DNA from: Acidobacteriota bacterium
GTDB lineage: Bacteria > Acidobacteriota > Terriglobia > Bryobacterales > Bryobacteraceae
Direction: 5' to 3'
Assembly (NCBI GenBank): GCA_018268875.1
Contig: JAFDVT010000283.1
Coordinates: forward strand, 1-6,622
DNA length: 6,622 nucleotides
Position numbers and translations under genes: made by a program
Notes under the pieces: model-generated
The model's database searches: none
What the model saw: only the letters and a program-made list of their open reading frames with translations
What the model was told of the DNA's origin: nothing
In this document: in pieces, positions 1 to 5,364 of the stretch
Numbering within the stretch: position 1 is the first letter of the stretch
Layout: every line of letters starts with the position of its first letter

Positions 1-1109
1 ACATGTCGTCGACGTACTGCTACGAATCCATCGCCACCATCGACCGGATCTTCGGCCATGAAGAGGACGGCCCGTCCTACGTCCGCTACGAAAACCCCAC
101 CAACGTCGCACTTGAAGAACAGATCGCCGCGCTCGAAAACGGCGCCGGAGCCCTGGCCTGCGCCTCCGGCATGTGCGCCTTGCAGACCGCGCTGATCGTG
201 TCGATGCTCGATCGCCGCCGTACCATCCTCGCCGCCAGCGACCTGTATGGCGCCACCATCAGCATGCTCATGAAGATCTTCGATCCCATGGGCTACGAAA
301 TCCGTTTTGTGAACATCACCGACGCCGCCGCGGTCGAAAAAGCGATCGCCGACCACAAGCCCGGCTGCGTGTTGATGGAAACCGTGTCGAACCCCATCCT
401 GCGCGTCGGCCCGATCGACCGCATCGCCGAACTGTGCAACGCGGCGGGCGCGGCCCTCATCGTCGACGCGACCTTTTCGACGCCCATGGTGGTTCGCCCG
501 CTGGAGCTCGGCGCATCCATGGTGGTCCATTCGCTCACCAAGTACCTCGCGGGCCACGGCGACGTCCTCGGCGGTGTCGTGGTGGCCGATGCCGCCAACA
601 TCGAACCCCTACGCGCCTATTCGAGGATCGTGGGACCCGTGCTCGGCCCCCAGGAAGCGTATTTGACCATGCGCGGCATCAAGAGCTTTCCCGTCCGCAT
701 GGAACGCCAGTGCCAGAACGCCGTTCGCATCTTCGAATGGCTGTCCAAGCATCCCAAAGTCGACCGCGTGTACTTCACCGGGGACCCCGCGCACCCCGAC
801 GCCGAAACCATCGCCCGCCTGTTCCCCAAGAACCTGACCGGCGCGATCGTCAGCTTTGAAATCAAGGGCGCGGCCGTAAAGGAAGACGTCTTCCGGTTCA
901 TCGACGCGCTGCAAATGGTGGTCCGCGGCACCACGCTGGGCGACGTCCATTCGCTCGTCCTGTACCCGCTCATCGCCTCCCACCGGGACCTTTCCGGCAA
1001 GCAGCGCGAACGCATGGGAATTCGCGACAATCTCGTCCGCCTGTCGGTCGGCATCGAGTCCCCGGACGACATCATCGCCGATCTGGACCGGGCGCTGTCC
1101 GCCGTCTGA
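1..1109 (+). CDS. Cys/Met-metabolism PLP-dependent enzyme (cystathionine gamma-synthase / methionine gamma-lyase family), 5' truncated by window edge
   Basis: This is a fold-type I PLP enzyme of the trans-sulfuration family, cytosolic, acting on sulfur amino acids or their O-acyl-homoserine precursors by gamma- or beta-elimination/replacement. Residue numbers count from the Met codon at base 3. That Met is probably internal: the family normally has a few dozen more residues before the STYCYES-like segment, and no ribosome site is visible. Seen motifs: Y26-x-R28 followed by NPT (phosphate contacts donated to the neighbouring subunit), SGM at 55-57, the catalytic-type tyrosine in DLYG (Tyr82), D155 in VDATF (pyridine-nitrogen Asp), the Schiff-base lysine K180 in HSLTK, GHGDVLGG after it, and R346 in RLSVGIE (substrate carboxylate). 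Oddities: Ala84 sits where methionine gamma-lyase has its specificity Cys; VDATF replaces the usual VDNTF; His316 (GDVHSL) replaces the usual Glu. The family is certain, but the exact reaction (synthase, lyase or sulfhydrylase) is not decidable here. Confidence 0.93.
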   Translation, partial: MSSTYCYESIATIDRIFGHEEDGPSYVRYENPTNVALEEQIAALENGAGALACASGMCALQTALIVSMLDRRRTILAASDLYGATISMLMKIFDPMGYEIRFVNITDAAAVEKAIADHKPGCVLMETVSNPILRVGPIDRIAELCNAAGAALIVDATFSTPMVVRPLELGASMVVHSLTKYLAGHGDVLGGVVVADAANIEPLRAYSRIVGPVLGPQEAYLTMRGIKSFPVRMERQCQNAVRIFEWLSKHPKVDRVYFTGDPAHPDAETIARLFPKNLTGAIVSFEIKGAAVKEDVFRFIDALQMVVRGTTLGDVHSLVLYPLIASHRDLSGKQRERMGIRDNLVRLSVGIESPDDIIADLDRALSAV

Positions 1110-1116
1110 CAAATAA

Positions 1117-1132
1117 AGTTCATTCAAGAACT
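1117..1132 (+). repeat. Short hairpin AGTTC-N6-GAACT just after the PLP-enzyme stop
   Basis: AGTTC (1117-1121) and GAACT (1128-1132) form a perfect 5-bp stem with a 6-nt loop, starting 7 bases after the stop codon. It is short, not GC-rich and not followed by a T run, so it is a poor intrinsic terminator. Both arm sequences recur in the larger inverted repeat downstream. Confidence 0.4.
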
Positions 1133-1162
1133 GCCTCGTTTCATCCGATGATGAGAAGTAAC

Positions 1163-1222
1163 GGGCCGGAGTTCTAGTACCTTTGGGTGGTTAAAATGGG
1201 GGTGCTGGAACTTTGCCGGCCC
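1163..1222 (+). repeat. Imperfect inverted repeat, 12 bp arms with a 3-nt bulge
   Basis: The left arm GGGCCGGAGTTC (1163-1174) pairs with GAACT (1208-1212) plus CCGGCCC (1216-1222), with TTG (1213-1215) bulged out. The enclosed loop is about 33 nt and contains the TTAAAAT stretch. The 7-bp GC clamp makes this the strongest foldable element in the spacer. It could be a factor-dependent terminator for the upstream gene, a 5' leader structure of the downstream gene, or an operator. No T tract follows, so a simple intrinsic terminator is unlikely. Its role is unknown. Confidence 0.45.
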
Positions 1223-1250
1223 AGATTTCGTCTAACTGGATGTCATCTAC

Positions 1251-1254
1251 GAGG
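1251..1254 (+). promoter_or_regulatory. Ribosome binding site for the 1263 gene
   Basis: GAGG lies 8 nt before the ATG at 1263. It is the only Shine-Dalgarno-like sequence near this start and supports choosing this ATG over the upstream in-spacer starts. Confidence 0.6.
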
Positions 1255-1262
1255 ACTAGCGG

Positions 1263-1706
1263 ATGAAGTATTGGGGCTACTTTCTTGCAAAGCTGTTGGC
1301 CGTGCTGGCGTTCGCATACGGCAGTGGCCGGCTCCTGTTCTTTTACTTTCCCAAGCAGTACACCCGTTGGAAGTTGCAGCCGTTCATGCACGACTTGCCG
1401 TACACGATGGTCGTCATGGCGCATTTTCTGGTAGTTGCGGGCCTGATCTGGCTGATTGTCTGGGATCAGCGGTACCGTTGCCGCACCTGCCTTCGTAAAC
1501 TTCGGATGCCCGTTGCCAACGGCGGCTGGCACCATGTCATGCTCGGCCCGCCTCGCACGGATTACATCTGCCCCTTCGGCCATGGTACGCTTCGTGTCCA
1601 GGAACTCAGTCTGGATGGTAGCTTCCACCGGGACTGGCAGGAACACGACGAGGATATCTGGAAAGAACTGTACGCGCTCGAAAACAACACCGCCAACAAA
1701 TCGTGA
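1263..1706 (+). CDS. Small membrane protein, two predicted TM helices and a CxxC...CxxxH zinc-ribbon-like tail
   Basis: I do not recognise a named family. The 147-residue protein has a hydrophobic helix at about residues 5-29, a loop with basic and aromatic residues (KQYTRWK), a second hydrophobic helix at about 47-67, then a soluble tail. The tail holds C73-x2-C76, and later C103-x3-H107 in YICPFGH, a spacing compatible with one zinc site of ribbon or treble-clef type. The end is acidic (roughly 118-141). With a basic DQRYR stretch right after helix 2, the positive-inside tendency puts the tail, and both termini, in the cytoplasm; this is inference. The start is supported by GAGG 8 nt upstream. 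The stop overlaps the next gene's GTG, so the two products are probably made together. The protein could be a membrane anchor, a sensor or a redox/metal protein; no function is assigned. Confidence 0.8.
   Translation: MKYWGYFLAKLLAVLAFAYGSGRLLFFYFPKQYTRWKLQPFMHDLPYTMVVMAHFLVVAGLIWLIVWDQRYRCRTCLRKLRMPVANGGWHHVMLGPPRTDYICPFGHGTLRVQELSLDGSFHRDWQEHDEDIWKELYALENNTANKS
1703..1706 (+). promoter_or_regulatory. GTGA stop/start overlap (translational coupling)
   Basis: The TGA stop of the membrane-protein gene (1704-1706) overlaps the GTG start of the glycosidase-like gene (1703-1705). No Shine-Dalgarno sequence precedes this GTG: the upstream bases are an A/C-rich run. Initiation therefore probably relies on ribosomes terminating on the upstream gene. 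The first in-frame ATG is not until residue 131, so an ATG start is excluded. Confidence 0.65.
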
Positions 1707-3496
1707 CCCGGCGCGGCCTGCTGTTCCAGTTCGCCGCACTCGCGCAGCAGCAGCAGCAACCCCAGCGCCCCATTTCCGCGTCTGTCCGTCTGGCGGGTAA
1801 CAAACCAACGCTCCACATCGACGGCAAGCCCGTCTACGCCTGCCTGTACGCGTTGACGGACTGTCCTGGCGGTCGCTGGCCGAGCGACGAGAACGCCGCC
1901 CGCAGCATCCGGCAATTCGTCGACGCCGGCTTCCGCCTGTTCCAGGTGGACCTGTTCCTGCAAGAGGTGTGGACCTCGGCCGGCGCCAAGCTCAATCTGG
2001 AACCTGCCCGTCGTCTGCTCCGCGGCATCACGGAGTTATGTCCCAACGCGGCCGTCTTCCTGCGCTGGCACGTCAACCCGCCGCCCTGGTGGATGGAGCA
2101 GAACCCCGGCGAACTCTGCCGGTGGGCCAACAACCCGGACTACGAAAAGATCGAGCACACCCAGCACACACGCATCATTCACGACGACTTGCGCCGTGTC
2201 CCGCGCGTCAGCCTGGCGTCCGAAAAATGGCTGGACATGGCCAGAGAGAAGACCCGCGAACTCCTGCAAGGCCTCGTCCGGACCCGGGAAGGGAACGCGC
2301 TCGCCGGCGTGCAGGTCGCCTGCGGCGTGTACGGCGAATGGCACTATTGGGCGTTCCCTCAGAACGAACCCGACGTCAGTGAACCCATGCGCCGCTGCTT
2401 TGGCAAGCCCATTCCAGGCGTCGCCGAACGCATGGAACCCAACCAGCCCGCCGTCGCCGAGTATTACCGGTTTCAGCACACGCTAGTCGCCGACTGCATC
2501 ACTACGCTTTGCGAGACCGTGAAGAAATCCTGGCCCCGCCCGATCGTCACCGGGACCTTTTACGGCTACTTTTTCTCGATGTTCAACCGCCAGGCCTCCG
2601 GCGGCCACCTGGAACTCCACCGCGTTCTCGAATCGCCCTACGTGGACTACTTGAGCGCCCCGCAGGCCTACGGGACCCTGTTCCGCGACCTCGGAGGTTC
2701 CGGCGCCACCCGCGCGCTGGTCGAAACCATTCGCCTCCACGGCAAGCTCTTCCTCGATGAGATGGACCAGGCCCCGTCGTGGCAATGGCGCAACAACGTC
2801 GACCTCGCCTTCGGCCTCACCGACATCGATCGCGACATCGCCATCCTCCGCCGCAACGTCCTCGAGAGCTACACGCGCGGCGCGGGACTCTGGTTTTACG
2901 ATTTCGGTCCAGCCAACCACACCGGCTGGTGGCAGGACACGCGTCTGATGGCGGAAATACGCCAGTTGAAGGCCCTGCTCGAACGCTATCATGCGGCGGG
3001 CGCTTATCAGCCGGCGGGCGACGTGCTGTACGTCTTCGATACGGAAGTTTTTTACTACACCGGCAACCAGGACAAGATCACCGATCCGTTGGCCGTCAAC
3101 CAGACCATCGGGCAAGCCTACCGCAGCGGCGCGGCCATCGAGACCATCCACATCCGTGACCTCGACCGCGTGGACCTCAGCCGTTTCAAGGTAGTCGTGC
3201 TGGCCAACCTCTGGCGGTCAAAGCCTCGCATCGCGCATCCCAATGTCCTGTCGCAAGGCAGTTCGCCATCCGATTTCCGCGCGATCACCGCAGCGGACCT
3301 CCGGCAGGCAGGTGCGCACCTCTACACCGATCGCGAAGGGGATGTCGTGCACGCTGGGGGAGGCTTAGTGCTGGTCCACACCAAGGACGGGGGACCTCGC
3401 CGGCTCAAGTTCCGCAACGGGCGGCAGGTGGAGGTCACGCTGCCGCCCAAAAGTTCGTGGATCTTCGACGCCGCCACCGGCGAACGGGTCTTATAG
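1703..3496 (+). CDS. Putative exported glycoside hydrolase, GH42/beta-galactosidase-like TIM barrel plus shortened C-terminal domains
   Basis: The product is 597 residues from a GTG start. The N-terminus MTRRGLLFQFAALA looks like a short twin-arginine-type leader (TRRGLL plus a small hydrophobic run), followed by five glutamines; the hydrophobic part is short, so export is likely but unproven. Residues about 40-430 read as a TIM-barrel glycosidase: repeated 'hydrophobic strand + D/E' segments (RLFQVDLF, AVFLRWHVNPPPWW), an aromatic-rich cleft, E212 in YGEWHYW as candidate acid/base, and E353 in LFLDEMD as candidate nucleophile, about 140 residues apart. Residues about 437-505 (DVLYVFDTEVFYY, VDLSRFKVVVLANLW) resemble the start of the Rossmann-like trimerisation domain of GH42 enzymes. 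Residues about 530-597 resemble the small C-terminal beta domain (VHAGGGLVLVHT, then DAATGERVL). The acid/base Glu follows Gly, not the Asn typical of clan GH-A. The substrate is unknown; a plant or microbial polysaccharide side chain is plausible. A non-catalytic or differently specific relative is the main alternative. Confidence 0.75.
   Translation: MTRRGLLFQFAALAQQQQQPQRPISASVRLAGNKPTLHIDGKPVYACLYALTDCPGGRWPSDENAARSIRQFVDAGFRLFQVDLFLQEVWTSAGAKLNLEPARRLLRGITELCPNAAVFLRWHVNPPPWWMEQNPGELCRWANNPDYEKIEHTQHTRIIHDDLRRVPRVSLASEKWLDMAREKTRELLQGLVRTREGNALAGVQVACGVYGEWHYWAFPQNEPDVSEPMRRCFGKPIPGVAERMEPNQPAVAEYYRFQHTLVADCITTLCETVKKSWPRPIVTGTFYGYFFSMFNRQASGGHLELHRVLESPYVDYLSAPQAYGTLFRDLGGSGATRALVETIRLHGKLFLDEMDQAPSWQWRNNVDLAFGLTDIDRDIAILRRNVLESYTRGAGLWFYDFGPANHTGWWQDTRLMAEIRQLKALLERYHAAGAYQPAGDVLYVFDTEVFYYTGNQDKITDPLAVNQTIGQAYRSGAAIETIHIRDLDRVDLSRFKVVVLANLWRSKPRIAHPNVLSQGSSPSDFRAITAADLRQAGAHLYTDREGDVVHAGGGLVLVHTKDGGPRRLKFRNGRQVEVTLPPKSSWIFDAATGERVL
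1745..1759 (+). repeat. CAG trinucleotide run coding five glutamines
   Basis: Four CAG codons and one CAA follow directly after the putative leader's ALA. A run like this can change length by slippage, which in frame would only alter the linker between leader and mature protein. The Ala just before it would fit a signal-peptidase AxA-type site (ALA|Q). Confidence 0.55.
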
Positions 3497-3504
3497 ATAG
3501 CTAT
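3497..3504. other. Convergent gene junction with 8-bp palindrome
   Basis: The plus-strand gene stops at 3496 and the minus-strand gene stops at 3501, leaving 4 bp. ATAGCTAT is a perfect palindrome spanning the gap and part of the minus-strand stop. There is no room for a bidirectional terminator between the stops, so transcripts from either side must run into the opposite gene. The palindrome itself is short and AT-rich and may be chance. Confidence 0.5.
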
Positions 3505-3986
3505 TGCGGGTCGGCGTCTTCGGGCACGGGGCCGGCGGCCGCGGCCTGCTTAGCAAGTTCCTCGTCGGAAACTTCCGTATTCAGCGCCGCCACCGCCTGA
3601 TCGGCGAACTCGTGTTTGGTGAGCAGTTCCAGACTTCCCGACGGATCGTCCTTGGCAAGCTCATCGACGACCTCGCCCAGGAACCACACCGGAATGCCTT
3701 CGTTTTCGAGCATCGTGCGCGCGAATCGCGCCTCTTCCAAGGACTCGAACTTCGCAATGGAAACCAGTCCCTCGGAAAGCGGCGCATCCGTCGCCAATGG
3801 CGCCGCAATGCCTTCGCCGAGCGCCGCCGTGTCGATCTCACCCGGCCACGTCAGACCGCGTTCGGTCGCCTCCGCTTCATAAATCGCGCGAGCCGCGTCC
3901 GTGAGGCCCTCGCGGTCCACTTCGAGCAGTGCTTCGTCAGAAAGAGAGGCCACATGGGCCTGAAGGTCTTGGAGGTCGATTTTCAT
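3501..3986 (-). CDS. DUF2007-like putative signal-transducing protein
   Basis: This is a 161-residue, soluble, acidic protein with no membrane segment or signal peptide. Residues 1-46 form a helical, acidic N-terminal part (LSDEALLEVDREGLTDAARAIYEAEATERGL). A linker spans about 47-72. The DUF2007-like core covers about 73-138: a first strand (LVSIAKF), helix SLEEARFARTMLENEGIP, strand VWFLGE, a gap, strand SLELLTKH, and helix FADQAVAALN. This is the usual layout of that small ferredoxin-like fold, described as a putative prokaryotic signal transducer. The tail is Ala/Glu-rich. The ATG is supported by GAAGGA 5 nt upstream (minus strand). It lies 34 bp after the response regulator's stop on the same strand, so it is probably the last gene of that operon. 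Family assignment is by pattern; the biochemical role of the family is not established. Confidence 0.75.
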   Translation of the reverse strand: MKIDLQDLQAHVASLSDEALLEVDREGLTDAARAIYEAEATERGLTWPGEIDTAALGEGIAAPLATDAPLSEGLVSIAKFESLEEARFARTMLENEGIPVWFLGEVVDELAKDDPSGSLELLTKHEFADQAVAALNTEVSDEELAKQAAAAGPVPEDADPQ

Positions 3987-3990
3987 GCCG

Positions 3991-3997
3991 TTCCTTC
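3991..3997 (-). promoter_or_regulatory. Ribosome binding site for the DUF2007-like gene
   Basis: Read on the minus strand this is CGAAGGA/AAGGAA, about 5 nt before the ATG at 3986. It lies in the 34-bp gap after the response-regulator stop, so this gene has its own initiation signal even if it is cotranscribed. Confidence 0.6.
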
Positions 3998-4020
3998 GTA
4001 CCTTATCACTTTGGCGACAC

Positions 4021-5364
4021 CTAGTTCACAGACCGCCGCAATCCCAGCGACTTAATCCGTTTGTGAAGATTGGTACGCTCCATCCCCAGCGACCTCGCCG
4101 CGCTCGACACATTCCAACCCGTCTCTTCCAGGGCTTTCACAATGTGGTCGCGCTCGGCCGACTCGCGAGCCTCGCGCAGGTTCGACGCAACGTTGCCGGG
4201 ACGATGCATCCGGATCTCCACCGGCACCGCTTCGAGCCCGATTTCGACCTCCGTACCCGTCGAAAGAATCGCCATTCGTTCCACCGCGTTGCGAAGCTCG
4301 CGAATGTTGCCGGGCCAGTGGTACCGCGTCAATGCGTCGACCACTTCATCCGACAGTTCGCGAGGCTTGAAGCCGTTTCGGCGGCAGAAATCATCCAGGA
4401 AATACGACGCCAGATACCGGATGTCGCTCGGCCGTTCGCGCAGCGAAGGAACGCGAATGGGCATCACACACAGGCGGTAATACAGGTCCTCGCGGAACTT
4501 CTGTTCGGCCACCATTTCCTGCAGATCGCGATTGGTGGCCGACACGACGCGAACGCTCACACGAATGGGTTGTTCGCCGCCCACGCGATGGAACTCGCCC
4601 TCCTGCAGCACACGCAGTAACTTGGCCTGCGAACCGGCGTGCAGGTCGCCCACCTCGTCCAGAAAAATCGTTCCGCCGTCGGCCAGTTCGAACTTGCCTC
4701 GCCGCATCGCCGTCGCGCCGGTGAACGAACCTTTCTCATGCCCGAACAGTTCGCTCTCGATCAATTCGGTGGGAATCGCCGCGCAATTCACCTTGATAAA
4801 GTTCCCCTTGGCGAACGGACTGTGCTGGTGAATATGCGCCGCCAGCAACTCCTTGCCGGTGCCCGATTCGCCCATCAACAGCACGCGAGCGTCGGACCGT
4901 GCGGCCAGCGTAGCCTGCTCCACCACGCGTTCAAACGCCGGCGAAGTCCCGATCATCCGCGTACCCGGCCCGACGATCTCTTTCAACCGCGCATTTTCCT
5001 GCTTCAGGTTCGAATGGTCGAGCGCGTTGCGCAGCGTCAGCAGCACCTTGTCGCGGCTCAGCGGCTTTTCGAGGAAATCGAACGCCCCCGCCCGCGTCGC
5101 TTCCACGGCGTCGGCAATCGTACCGTGGCCGGAAATCATGATCACCGGCACGGGCTTCTGTTCCTTCAGCAACTCCCGCAGAAAATCCATGCCGCTACCG
5201 TCCGGAAGCCGCAGGTCCAGCATGTAGGCGTCGAAAGGACCGCTAAACGCGCGAGCCTCGCCCAGCGTGTGGCACAGGCTGATCGAATACCCCTCGCGTT
5301 CCAGAATCAGCTTCAGCGACCGCCCGATGTTTTCTTCGTCGTCGACAATCAGGATGCGTTTCAT
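4021..5364 (-). CDS. NtrC-family sigma54-dependent response regulator (NtrX-like)
   Basis: The protein is complete at 447 residues, the usual length for the family. Receiver domain at about 1-120: acidic pair D8/D9, phosphoacceptor D50 in YMLDLRLPDGSG, S78 in ISGHG, K100 in EKP. AAA+ sigma54-interaction domain at about 136-370: Walker A GESGTGKE (165-172), the sigma54-contacting loop as GSFTGA (212-217; the common form is GAFTGA), Walker B GGTIFLDE with D236/E237, and WPGNIRELRN (sensor II, about 350-359). Fis-type helix-turn-helix at about 415-440 (NVSSAARSLGMERTNLHKRI). The MKRILIVDDEENIGRSLKLI opening and the ERTNLHKR recognition helix are closest to NtrX/NtrX-like regulators among those I recall. 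The ATG overlaps the kinase stop (ATGA) and has no Shine-Dalgarno, implying coupled translation. The expected role is to activate sigma54 promoters when phosphorylated by the adjacent kinase; targets are unknown. Confidence 0.95.
   Translation of the reverse strand: MKRILIVDDEENIGRSLKLILEREGYSISLCHTLGEARAFSGPFDAYMLDLRLPDGSGMDFLRELLKEQKPVPVIMISGHGTIADAVEATRAGAFDFLEKPLSRDKVLLTLRNALDHSNLKQENARLKEIVGPGTRMIGTSPAFERVVEQATLAARSDARVLLMGESGTGKELLAAHIHQHSPFAKGNFIKVNCAAIPTELIESELFGHEKGSFTGATAMRRGKFELADGGTIFLDEVGDLHAGSQAKLLRVLQEGEFHRVGGEQPIRVSVRVVSATNRDLQEMVAEQKFREDLYYRLCVMPIRVPSLRERPSDIRYLASYFLDDFCRRNGFKPRELSDEVVDALTRYHWPGNIRELRNAVERMAILSTGTEVEIGLEAVPVEIRMHRPGNVASNLREARESAERDHIVKALEETGWNVSSAARSLGMERTNLHKRIKSLGLRRSVN
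5361..5364 (-). promoter_or_regulatory. ATGA overlap joining kinase stop and regulator start
   Basis: On the minus strand the kinase ends TCA-TGA and the regulator begins ATG within the same four bases. No purine-rich ribosome site precedes this ATG, so coupled translation of kinase and regulator is the likely mode, keeping their ratio fixed. Confidence 0.65.

Larger units (their letters stand above)
1110..1262 (+). other. Intergenic spacer with nested inverted repeats
   Basis: This is the only sizeable non-coding stretch in the window. It is more AT-rich than the flanking genes and separates the PLP enzyme from the membrane-protein gene. It holds two inverted repeats, listed separately, and a ribosome site at its end. 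TTAAAAT at 1191-1197 resembles a -10 box but has no convincing -35 partner, so no promoter is called. No sigma54-type GG-N10-GC element was found. A transcription start for the downstream pair is expected somewhere here, by inference from the gap size only. Confidence 0.5.

Noticed and set aside
173..859. Plus-strand open frame in another phase of the PLP enzyme gene
   Set aside because: The product is dominated by Arg, His and Pro, typical of a shifted read of GC-rich coding DNA, and the true frame is unambiguous.
609..1127. Long minus-strand open frame opposite the PLP enzyme
   Set aside because: It lies antisense to a gene with clear catalytic motifs. Its translation is low-complexity and matches no domain I recognise. 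High-GC codon bias commonly leaves such frames open.
1117..1132. Intrinsic terminator for the PLP-enzyme gene
   Set aside because: The stem is only 5 bp, is not GC-rich and is not followed by a T tract.
1191..1197. TTAAAAT as a -10 promoter element
   Set aside because: No acceptable -35 hexamer lies 16-18 bp upstream, so it is mentioned only within the spacer description.
1527..1545. TGGCAC...TGC resembling a sigma54 promoter
   Set aside because: The spacing between GG and GC is 11 instead of 10, and it lies within a coding sequence, so it is probably chance.
1191..1808. Minus-strand frame spanning the membrane-protein gene and the glycosidase start
   Set aside because: The plus-strand gene beneath has a ribosome site, membrane helices and Cys/His motifs; the antisense product shows no recognisable domain.
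2483..3151. Minus-strand open frame of about 220 codons inside the glycosidase-like gene
   Set aside because: It is a shadow of the real frame, which carries the coherent barrel pattern; there is no ribosome site or domain for the antisense frame.
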